Of a stretch of 64,000 nt of DNA, positions 1 to 8,850 are shown piece by piece; positions within the stretch are counted from its first letter, which is position 1, and each line of letters opens with the position of its first letter. The stretch comes from Mesostigma viride (Eukaryota; Streptophyta; Mesostigmatophyceae; Mesostigmatales; Mesostigmataceae). The DNA lies in the NCBI GenBank assembly GCA_009746045.1, contig RPFO01000123.1, positions 1,120,410 through 1,184,409 of the forward strand. Direction: 5' to 3'. The notes beneath the pieces are model-generated. The model had not been told where the DNA came from and searched no databases. It was given only the letters and a program-made list of their open reading frames with translations. Both the position numbers and the translations under genes were made by a program.

Positions 1-72
1 CGACAACGGATTTCCTGCGAGTGGTCGGGGGAACTGGCTAGCGAGGCAGTTCCGTGTCAGTGCGACAACAAA

Positions 73-513
73 TGAAACTATTGGCGGTAGTCCGGACTCC
101 CATCGTAGTCTGGGTCTCGGGAACCACCCCCAAACTTTATTTTGAGTGCGGTAATCGACAGATCTCCGCAAGACGATCCTGGACATTACCTAAGTTACTC
201 AAAAGTCGGATTCCGGTTGAGAGATAGTAGGGCTACAATACAGGTGAAATTGGCTGCATGCTGGCCCCTTAGCTGCAAATGGGCCAAAGTCAAGACTGGG
301 TAAGTTCAGCACTGGGGGGTCCACTCCCAAGTTTGAGTAGCGCAATCGATAGATCTCAATGAGAACATTCAGAATCTGCTGTTTACATTCCAAAAAGAGT
401 CCGAATCTGAAAGGCAGGGGTGAAAATCTGATATGCACACTGCCAAAAGGTTATTTCATTCGCCGAAAAGTACTTTTGCTCTCCCGTAATCCGGACTACC
501 GCCAATAGTTTCA
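73..513. repeat. Inverted-repeat element, MITE-like
   Basis: A perfect 24-bp inverted repeat bounds this 441-bp segment: left arm 73-96 (core GGCGGTAGTCCGGA) and right arm 490-513. Inside are two diverged direct repeats of about 55 bp (about 127-180 and 320-372) sharing GTAATCGACAGATCTC-like cores. No coding potential is evident. The bases just outside the arms do not form a clear target duplication, so the exact ends and the superfamily are uncertain. Confidence 0.5.
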
Positions 514-785
514 AATGGCGGAAACAGTGGAACTGCCACGCGGGGTTATTGGTCAGGGTCATCATTGAAGGGCATGTATCAATGAGACAGCCATAACGTT
601 GTCTCCTTGATAGCATACGTAGGCTGGTTGTCTTGCTGATATGCATTGGCTCATGTACAGAAGGCCACCAATTCGGAGGCTGGGTGGATTTTATAGGAAT
701 GAGGATTGGGGCAAGAAATATCTAGTTCTGCCCTCTTTTTTGCCACTCCATAAATCAGGTTCCGCTCCCACTGAGGACTTATGCT

Positions 786-841
786 CACGTGACGCAGTCA
801 CGTGTCAATTAATTAATTAATTAATTAATTAATTAATTAAT
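786..841. repeat. CACGTGAC palindrome and AATT microsatellite
   Basis: CACGTGAC-GCA-GTCACGTG (786-804) is a perfect palindrome with two G-box cores, directly followed by about nine AATT units (807-841). A second, shorter AATT tract lies at about 1098-1119. Confidence 0.6.
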
Positions 842-2011
842 CAGGTTATCTGCTACAGTACAAACTGTTTGCTTGATGGGGAGCCTCGATGGCATTTTTG
901 TAAGGTGTAGCCCTGCTGCACAACTTCAATGGCCATGCGTTCCGTCAAATTAACTTAGCCTTCCCAGGCACACGTGCCCACACTTTCAGGGCTCCTGCAT
1001 GAGATGTCATTGCAGCTATCAAATAATTTGTATACCTAGTGCCAGGAGCCGTTGATGTGTGTAGAGAATAGTTAAAGTTGCACTAAGTAATTAATATTAA
1101 CTAATTAATTAATTAATTACTTTAGTAACATTTTGCTTGCAGAGGTGATATGACCATGTGCATGGTAAAACACAACCAATATATAGTGGATAAAATAGAA
1201 TAAATAAAGGGTTTAAAGAATCCACCTAAAAATGCAAATGGATAACAACCAGATATCGAAATCAACTAGCTACAGATAACAGCTTCACACGTATCTACGC
1301 AGAATACCCCACATCAAGGAGACAACCAGCGCAGGCCCCATATAGCTGCTGGCCAGTTATTGTTCGTACGTGGATTGATTTGGCCGGGTGTGCAAGGAAC
1401 AAAATCCAAGGAACCTGTATTTGGCTAGTGCCGCCCGTGCATGCCAGACTGAGGAGCTAGCTAGCGCACACAATCAACCATGCATCCACCAGGTAGATGA
1501 AAGTCTTTACACTTCTGCAAAGTCGCGTGTATGCGTGCAACGCGGCATGGCAAGCAGTCTGGTGATTTTAACCGCGAAAGGTATCAAGGATAGACTGTTC
1601 ACCAACTGCTGCTGGGTTCCCAGGTTCCTCGCACGGCAATGCTGGCGGTGGATTACCTGTGCGCCTGCAGGCACGTACGTGTGAGTTGACATAGACCTGA
1701 GAATGCCTTCCCATGCGAAGTAGACAGTCTCGTCTCTCAACCATCCTGTCTGGGGCTGCGCCCACAACTTGCCAACTGGGCCAGACTCAGATGCACTCTG
1801 TGCCACCCACAGCTGCAACAAGGTGCAGGCAGCAGACACAACCATCGCAGAAAAATCGCACATGTTCAAGCCATGCGCGCCTTGCGAAGTTGTCAATACC
1901 AGCCTCCACTGCTCGATGTCAAGTATCCAGAACCCTTGTCAAGCATCCCGATAATGCCCTGATCATGGTGGTGGAGCATTCGTATCCCAGTACCACCGCT
2001 CGACTTGGTCA
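842..2011. other. Intergenic region, no gene recognised
   Basis: Open frames here are short, begin at arbitrary positions and match no family I recognise. The right part lies downstream of the glycosyltransferase-like gene and may include its 3' untranslated region. A 24-bp motif at about 1312-1335 recurs at about 18127-18150. Confidence 0.5.
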
Positions 2012-5000
2012 CTAACTGGCGCCAGGCTTCTTCTTCACCGCAAATGGATTGAACCCAAACAGCTGCTTGGGCGCGGGTGTGGCCTTGCCCTTGTCGCCAC
2101 CGACCCTCTTCTTATCACTGCCCACCGGCACCGCAGCGGCCGCAGGCGCCGGTATGGCCCGACTGCGCGCCGCTGCGTCTGCCACGCTCGGCCGCCCCTT
2201 GCTGTTGCCGCTGACCGCCGTCGATGGGGAGGCCTTTCCAGGGGCTGATGGGGCCGACTTGCCAGGGACCGAAGAGGACGCCTTGCCAGGGACCGGGTTC
2301 TTGCTGCTCGCTCTCATGATGACCGGAGGTTTCTTGACGGCGCTAGAGCCGCCGCTGCCACCACCACTGGTGGTGGGGCCCTTGGCTGGGGCAGCACCAC
2401 GTGCGGTTGCCGGAAGGGGGCTGCGACCCGCAACCGGAGCCGCCGCACTTGCTGGTTTTTTGGGTGGGGGCAGCCGCCGCCGCACCCCCGTGAGCGTCCA
2501 CGCAAACGCCCCGATGCGCTGGTTGACGAGGGGGCCAATGTTGACCGAGGGCTTGGCCTGCCGCGTGCGCAGCACCCAGCGCATGTAGAGGGGGGAGCCC
2601 TGCAGGCACCAGGGGGGGGTCACCGCCGCTGGCTGCATGCCACTGGTCGCCGCACCGGCCGTGCCGCTATTGCCGTTGCCCCCACCTCTGGGTGGGGCCA
2701 GTGCGGGGGACGGCGCGCGCATGACGCCCGTGGACACGTAGAGCAGCGTGGCCGCGTGCTGGCAGATGATACGGCCCAGCAGGCCAAGCTCCACAGGGGA
2801 CAGATGGTCCGTGATCGCTGACGTGTCAATGCTGAACAACGTCACGCGGTCGCCCAGCGTCGCGCGCAGCTGCGCCACGTAGACATCCGCAGCGCCCCCC
2901 CGCGGGGCCATCGGGTCCGCGTCATCGGTGGGTGACGTCAGGTAGAGCAAGCTCACCTGCGTCTTTGCTAGCTCCTCTGCCACCGCCTGCGCGAACAGCT
3001 CCGCGCACATGGCCTGCATCTTGTCCCCTGCGCCCCTGTCACTGCTGGCGCCCGCGTTCGAGGACGAGCGCATCCATACGTGGGGGATCTGCAGTGCCGC
3101 GTACTCGGGCACGTGGCCGGACCCTTCTGCCTCCGCACCGGTCGAATGGTAGACCACACGCATGGCCATCTGTTCGAGCCGCCGGCGGTAGCCCCAGCTC
3201 TCGCTCATGAGCTTCGAGTCCTGCGGCAGGGTGGCCAGGGACACGGGAGTGGCCCCGCCACGCAGTGCGCCGCTGCCCATGCCAGGTGGCAGGCCCGCCT
3301 CGGTCCCAGGTGGCAGTGCGCGCGACATGCTGGTCCCACCCGCAAAATTCCGGATGGTGACCACGTCCCAGCTGCTGTACAGACCCAGCACACGCGCCAG
3401 CTCGTCAATGCTCGGCTCGGGGGGTATCGCCAGAGAGGCACACATGGTGACCGTCTTGTTCGCGGGGGGGTTGGCGGACAGTTCCCGCACGCTTGCCTTC
3501 CAGCTGTCGGGGCACTGGCCATCGTACGCTTGCACGTCATGGCGGCCAAGGCGGCACGCGGGCGGGCACTCGTCACTGTCGATGTGCAAGTCCCCACAGT
3601 GGTGTGGCCAGGGGCAAGCGTACACCAGGTGCAGCTTGCTGATCCCACCCCTGTTGCGGCGCGACCGGTACAACATGGCGGCCATGAAATCTTCCATCTT
3701 GACCACCTGCGCGTGCTGGCTGGCGTACGCCACCTGCCAGCGCAGGAAGGAGGACACGGGTCCCTCATCCTGCCCACCCAACAAGGGGGAGCCCAGCGCA
3801 GAGGACTGGTCGTCGGGGAACCACAGCACGTGCGGCTCGATGAGGATGCGCCCCGATGCGGCGGCCAAGGCAGCAAGCTCCTCTAGTCCCAGCATCGCCA
3901 TGTCCAGGCCACCCTGTGAAAAGGGGGCACAGGGGGGTGATTAATGGGGGGTGAGGGAGGCATTTGGGTGCGGGGGGCTGTTAGGAGGTGAACCGATGGG
4001 GTGGGTGGGAAGGAGGCAATCAATGGACAGGGGTCATCCATATGGGATGGTTTCATGCGGCATGGGTTGGGGGGGCATGGGATCAAGTGTGTGCGTGTGT
4101 GTGTGGGGGGGGCAGGGTTCTGTCAATGAAGCCATCCACAAATAATAGGTATGCGCTGACGGCAATGACTGTTAAAGGCCAAGGCCATGCGTTTGCATGG
4201 GTTTGCCAGCCGCCGTGACTTAAGGGGCAGGGTGATTGCCTGGCTCCTTTTAATGCGGGCCAATACACCCCCAGCCCCACGTTTAAGATTCCCAGGTTTA
4301 AGATTATGAGATCCTGGATTTGACCTCTACTAGTAGTAGAATGTAGTAGAATCGAATCACCGTAGTAAGGCCGGGTTTATACGGACTTTTATTAAAAAGC
4401 TACGGGCACAAATTTACACGTGGACGGCTCCATCTAGCCAATTTTTCATCTTGCGGTGCTCCTCGAGGCAAGCCATCAAGGCGGGGATCGATGCGGCCGT
4501 AGCAAGATCGGATCGCGTAACGCCAACGTAACTCCCATAACCGCACGCAAATCTGGTCGTGGAACTGCTGTGTACGAACTGGGTGCGGCGGGACCTAGTT
4601 CAAGTTTAAATGGGTCCGATTTCTATTAAATCAGCGCAATTTAAGGGGGGTCATTAAAAATCACGTTAAAATATACTGAGCTACTTGGCAACATAAAAAT
4701 ATACTGAGCTACTTGGCGGGAGAATCTCGACTGTCTGATTTCGCCGTCCACTTTCTAATGTCCTCGTACTATTCCCCGAACGCGCCGTATGCCTCCGTCC
4801 ACGGCGATTTGAGCCCAACCTTTTAATAAAAGTTCGTATAAACCCAGCCTAAGATTCTTTAAGATCGTTAGCCCTGGATTGGTCGGACCCCAATCTTAAA
4901 CGTGTGTTGGGGGGGGGGGGGTCCATGTGGGAAAGCGATGCGGGCAAGTCAAAGCATTGGCGGTGTGAGATCGGACAGGGGGCTGGATTGCGATGCTTGT

Positions 5001-6393
5001 GAGGGATCGATCATGACATGTGCTGGTGAATTGTGCTGATGAGATATGCTGATGACACGTGCTGATGAACTCAGGTGAATGTGCTCATAAAATGTGCTGA
5101 TGAAATGTGCTGATGAAATACGCTGACGAAATATGCTGATGAAATAAAACTCAAGCCCCGTGTTTGCCACGTCACACACACGGGTGAATGCATGGATGAT
5201 TGCAGGGAGCAAAGGGAGAAGGGGGGGGGGGGACGAGGAGGGGTGCGACACACAGGCACCTGAGACAAGGCTCATCGAATGCGTGCATAGCCTCAGGGTG
5301 CCGCCGAGCGGTGTAGTGTGCCTGAGCTACTTGGGTGCAGGATGTTTGTATGTGTGCGGGTGCGGGTGTGTCTCAAGCCTGTACCTTCCATTCCATTTTC
5401 TGTGCATGCCTGTGTGCTGCACATGATGCAGGCAGGGAAAGGGAAGCAAACACCTGGTCGGGATATCAGCGACGGCTTCACAAGGCAGAGGGGTGCCCCT
5501 TCCTGACAGGAGACCAAGTACTGAGACAACATGGAACTGTCACACGCAGACAACAGCGTAGGCCTGTCAAGCATGCAAGCAGACAGACGAACCTCCATAT
5601 TCTCGACAATTAGGAAACGGGCTGCGTCCGCATCAAACGAGAACCGGGGCACGTCATTGCTGTCAGCCGCCTGTGCAGGCACGAGGTTGGCAGCTTCGGG
5701 GATGGAATTAGCCTGAACGGGCGCAGCCTCCTCAGGCGCCCTCCCACTGTCCTGATCAGGCTCCGGCGTTGTAACGTCAGGAGCGACCACAACCTCGTAA
5801 ACGGGGGTAGCGACAGGCTCGGAATGCCAGCTCAGCTCCGCAAAGCCGGTATCTTTGGAGGATGGCCGCGGGACAGCGGGAAGGAGCTCATCTTCTAATC
5901 CATCCGGCAGTTTCAGGGCGTCAAAGGAGTGCCTGTTAGCGAGCATGCTGGCTCTTCGGAGAGTTTCGGCCGCGCCCGGCAGCGACGCCGTGAATACGTC
6001 CGGCACATGCTCTTCCTTCGTCCCAGACTTGCTGGGAGAAAAAAGGAAGGTGCTTGATGTAACGAATAGTAGCAAGATGGCAAAAGCCAGGCCAGGTATA
6101 AAAAACTTCTGCCGCAGTCTGCGGTCAGAAAGCGCCTGCAAAACTCTGGATTCGATGGTTCGGCAGACGCGAAAGATGTTCTTGATGATAGCAGCGATTA
6201 CCGGCAATGCCGGAGTAAGAGCCTTCTTAGATGACGATATAGCAGATTCCACACTTGTCAGCGGGCGCAGCCCCCTAACGTAAGACTGTAATTTGTGCAA
6301 GGTCGCCCCCCCGCGGGCACTAGGTGCCGCTGCCTCACGGTGCCTCTCAATGCCGCTGCGATCTCCAAACAGGAGAGAACGTTTAATTTTCAT
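2012..6393 (-). CDS. Type II membrane protein, putative O-fucosyltransferase-like glycosyltransferase
   Basis: Two coding exons are predicted on the minus strand: 6393-5482 and 3913-2012, about 937 aa. Exon 1 encodes a basic cytosolic N-terminus (about residues 1-96), one hydrophobic segment (about 97-118, GLAFAILLLFVTSS) and a stem region: the topology of Golgi glycosyltransferases. Exon 2 contains a catalytic-domain-like part with a conserved-looking cysteine cluster (PWPHHCGDLHID, CPPACRLG) and a segment (LSPVELGLLGRIICQHA) resembling the C-terminal motif of O-fucosyltransferase-fold enzymes. The last about 170 residues are Ala/Pro/Lys/Ser-rich and disordered. The acceptor CACAG at 3914-3918 is good. 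The donor is less certain: I chose CTT-GTGAAG at 5481 because it keeps frame; the CAG-GTGTTTG at about 5457 does not fit in phase. Substrate and activity are inferred, not shown; other GT-A/GT-B families remain possible. Confidence 0.55.
4369..4849. mobile_element. MITE with TAA target duplication (PIF/Harbinger-like), intronic
   Basis: Terminal inverted repeats of about 30 bp begin GGCCGGGTTTATACGGAC and end GTATAAACCCAGCC, with a few mismatches. TAA flanks both ends (4366-4368 and 4850-4852), the 3-bp TWA-type duplication typical of PIF/Harbinger elements. It is 481 bp with no coding capacity and sits in the only intron of the glycosyltransferase-like gene. A 26-bp internal direct repeat (about 4665-4720) contains TATACTGAGCTACTTGGC. 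A weaker outer pair, CGTTTAAGATT (about 4280) and AATCTTAAACG (about 4891), suggests it landed in an older element. Confidence 0.75.
5021..5147. repeat. 15-bp minisatellite (TGCTGATGAAAT), intronic
   Basis: About eight imperfect units of the form TGTGCTGATGAAA/ATA follow one another in the intron of the glycosyltransferase-like gene. Confidence 0.7.
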
Positions 6394-6734
6394 TGAGCCC
6401 CTAACGTGACCGTGAGGTCACAGCGACGATCACTGTATATAATGTCTCAACATTCGTCTTAGCATTCCGTCAATGGCGGTTCATTTGGTGGATGGCATCA
6501 GGTTATCATCCGACTCCATTGACAGTGGAGTTTCCCCTGCGATGGTTCCTCTGCCACGAGTTGCCAGCGTGGCGTGCGGGGGGTGCTCTGCGCCCGAACC
6601 CCTGAACGGACAACGGACATGACATCTCACCAGTTAGGTAGTTGTCACCACTTATTATTTACGTCGTTGCAAAATGCTTTTCGCGGGGCACGCAAAATAG
6701 CCTATAATGCTGCCATCTTCTCGTAGCGCCGCAG
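6394..6734. other. Upstream region of the glycosyltransferase-like gene
   Basis: No gene is visible here. It lies 5' of the minus-strand start at 6393 and should hold that gene's promoter; a TATA-like motif is listed separately. It ends where the LINE 3'-end copy begins. Confidence 0.45.
6436..6443 (-). promoter_or_regulatory. TATA-like box upstream of the glycosyltransferase-like gene
   Basis: The minus strand reads ATTATATA about 43 bp upstream of the ATG at 6393. Position and sequence fit a core promoter with a very short leader; nothing else supports it. Confidence 0.3.
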
Positions 6735-7259
6735 GGAGATCATGTCGCACATATTCCTTGCTGGATGGATGGGGGTGGCCACTGGCCGGGTGGGCGAAGC
6801 GGCCGAAGCCGCGTAATCGAACGAACCGAAGCTATCTAGTATATATCCAGTCTAGAAAAATCCTAGGTAACTACACTAATCAGCAAAACGCCCTTTCCGC
6901 TTGGGAGTTGGGGGGAGGGGGCTTGCCCACAGCCGGCCCCGGGGCTGGCGTGTGAGCCTGGACCGGCAATCATCTTCTGCCACCGCTTCTTCATTGTTCT
7001 GCATGGCAGTCCAAAGAAGAGCCGGAGAGGGAGTGCCGAATGCGGTCATGTTCAATGTTCAAACTGAGCTGGTACCACCAGTAGGTCGGCCATGAGCAAC
7101 ATATGGATGTCGGTAGTTCATGGCAGGCTTACCTAGCTTTCTAGGAATGTCCTTGGGGCCAGGCCAGGTCAGGATGTGCCGCCCTGGTTGGCCAAGCCGC
7201 TGGGGGCCGGCCAGACCAAGGGTGGTGTCGACCTGTCACGTGCGAGCAATTAAGGTGGC
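6735..7259 (-). mobile_element. LINE 3' end, copy A (distal part, split by the Ty3 insertion)
   Basis: Read on the minus strand this matches copies B (18290-18856) and C (60534-61086) in this window: the end of a LINE ORF2 followed by its 3' UTR. Shared landmarks are the GGATGGATGG stretch, the GGCCAGGCCAGGTCAGGAT block and the AAGCCGCTGGGGGCCGGCCAGACC block. The copy continues at 18049-18127 on the far side of the Ty3 element. Joining 7259 to 18054 restores alignment with copy C. Frames are decayed. Confidence 0.75.
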
Positions 7260-7831
7260 TGTTACGTCGCGTAACAATTCGTTGTAGTTACGGACGTAAA
7301 TTAGGTCCTTGGCCTCGGTTGTTCCTAGGTTACGTGCAGTTCTAGTTTGGACATGATTGTCCCCGTAACAGTACTGTGGTATAGTGGGTGCCTTTGGGCG
7401 CCGCGCCGCGTACTATATTAGTGATCCTTATCCTTTTGTAGAATGTAGTGGACAGGCGTGCATCTGTGCACCTGCTTGTGTTTCTGTGTTTCTGCAGGCG
7501 AGGGCCAGGTCGGCCCGAGCCTGTTGGACCGTTGGTGACCATTTATGCACGTTCCACTCCTTGTGTGGTCACTCGGCGTGTGTTAAGTGAATTGACACAT
7601 TTAGGCTTGGGTCACGGCAGTGTAGTTGTGTTTCCTTCCTCTATTCCTGGAGTAAACGGGTTTTGGTAAATGGTTGTATGGCGTATTATAGCAACACTTA
7701 CGTTAATGCATTGAGATCAGCTCCGTCACGTTCGTCTTTCGCCAGAGGGTTAAGTAGAGGAGGCCTGACCAGTTTAGGTAGTATCAGGCCCATTAGAGGT
7801 AGAGGTGGAGGTAGATATCCGCGGCGTAACA
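7260..7831 (+). repeat. 5' LTR
   Basis: 572 bp, bounded by TGTTACGTCGCG and CGCGGCGTAACA, which pair as a 12-bp terminal inverted repeat with one mismatch. The 3' end is RG-rich when translated (see the 7678-8037 ORF). Confidence 0.97.
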
Positions 7832-8037
7832 ATGGTTCCGGAGGAACTTCAGTAGGTAGTGAACGAGACGACTATCCCTTGCCACATACACCTTTTCAAG
7901 ACCCCTTCCGCGTCCAGGAACAAGAAGTCGACACTTCCTTGATAGGTAATGGGCGGGTCGCCTTCAAGCTAGGAGCGTCGTGCTGCCCGTTTCGGGACAC
8001 GCTTTACCTAGAAGCTAGACCTGCTCACAGCGGATAA
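7678..8037 (+). CDS. Leader ORF with RG-rich segment, doubtful
   Basis: An ATG at 7678, within the last 155 bp of the 5' LTR, opens a 119-codon frame that crosses the LTR end and primer-binding site and stops at 8037. It contains an Arg/Gly-rich stretch (PIRGRGGGRYPRR), the kind of sequence that binds RNA. The reading frame is not demonstrably conserved, and the LTR part is duplicated in the 3' LTR simply because LTRs are repeats. It may be only an upstream ORF in the leader. No family recognised. Confidence 0.25.
   Translation: MAYYSNTYVNALRSAPSRSSFARGLSRGGLTSLGSIRPIRGRGGGRYPRRNNGSGGTSVGSERDDYPLPHTPFQDPFRVQEQEVDTSLIGNGRVAFKLGASCCPFRDTLYLEARPAHSG
7833..7850 (+). other. Primer-binding site
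   Basis: TGGTTCCGGAGGAAC begins one base after the 5' LTR. The leading TGG is complementary to a tRNA 3' CCA, the usual minus-strand primer position. I could not assign the tRNA species. Confidence 0.65.
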
Positions 8038-8354
8038 ATCCTTTCGTAGTTAGCCTGTCCTTCGCCTTGTTTTCCTGCTTACGGTTGTTTCCTGCCTTAG
8101 ATCGGGGAGTATTACTGTTCGGAGACGATTAGCGTCGCCGTACCTACACCTTTTTCCTTGTGCTGCTGCTTTATTAGACGGCCGCACCCGCAGAGTTACG
8201 GGGCGCTGTGTTAGGACGAGCGCTGGGATATCCGGCCGCTGACTTAGGACGAGAGCTGGAAACTCCCGCCCTCCTTCTTCTTTCGGTGATCCAGATCGTC
8301 AAGCTAAGTCGCCTACCCCTACCTCGTCTAGCTTGACATCACAAGACACGCCAG

Positions 8355-8780
8355 GTGAGTTATCATGAGTCAACGTCGTGTTTTTACTGCGCCTTCCCAT
8401 TCATCTAGTGATAATAGTTTAGCTAAGTATTACGTGGTTATTACCCCTCAATGGTCAGCCATTTTCCTCTCTTGGTCAGATGCTAGGAAGATAGTGCAAA
8501 ACCGTACATATAATGTAATTAGGTATAAGAAATTTGTTACCTTCGAGGAAGCTCAACAATTCCTTATAGACCATAGCGTATCAGATCTAGGCCTACACGT
8601 ACGTTCTACTCCTCATGGTCGCCCTCCTGTAGAAGCTCTAGATTTTGCTACCCCTCCTTCGTCTCCCCCTAAGAGGGCTGCATCCTCTTCTAGCTTAGAT
8701 ACTCCTCTCACCTTGGAATTCGGTTCCCTATCCATTACTGTTGTTAAAAAGGATTGATTTTAATTTTGTTCCTGCTGCAG
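8355..8780 (+). other. Predicted leader intron of the retrotransposon
   Basis: A strong donor (CCAG-GTGAGT, cut after 8354) and a strong acceptor (TTTTGTTCCTGCTGCAG, ending 8780) bracket 426 bp in the leader, 70 bp before the Gag-Pol ATG. The small ORF at 8365-8757 lies wholly inside. Splicing would remove that ORF and bring the cap closer to Gag-Pol. This is predicted from consensus only. Confidence 0.55.
8365..8757 (+). CDS. RNase H1 hybrid-binding / viroplasmin-like domain protein of the retrotransposon
   Basis: This is a 130-aa protein with an ATG start. Residues about 20-70 fit the RNase H1 N-terminal hybrid-binding domain family (Pfam PF01693, also called caulimovirus viroplasmin): YYVVITP, then SWSDARKIV, then YKKFVTFEEAQQFL, in the right order and spacing. 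In RNase H1 that domain grips RNA/DNA hybrids, so a role in binding replication intermediates or the Gag ribonucleoprotein is a reasonable inference. The C-terminal half is Ser/Pro-rich and ends in a short hydrophobic strand-like segment. The ORF precedes Gag-Pol and lies entirely within the predicted leader intron, so it would be translated only from unspliced RNA. It is separate from the catalytic RNase H inside Pol. Confidence 0.75.
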   Translation: MSQRRVFTAPSHSSSDNSLAKYYVVITPQWSAIFLSWSDARKIVQNRTYNVIRYKKFVTFEEAQQFLIDHSVSDLGLHVRSTPHGRPPVEALDFATPPSSPPKRAASSSSLDTPLTLEFGSLSITVVKKD

Positions 8781-8850
8781 ACCTTCAAGGTTTTTCCTTT
8801 TTCTTTTGTTGCTTTCTTCTTTTGATTCCTATTCCTTTACGTAATTAAAG

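Noticed and set aside
1507-1896. 129-codon minus-strand frame downstream of the glycosyltransferase-like gene
   Set aside because: No family resemblance, no upstream exon evidence; possibly 3' UTR.
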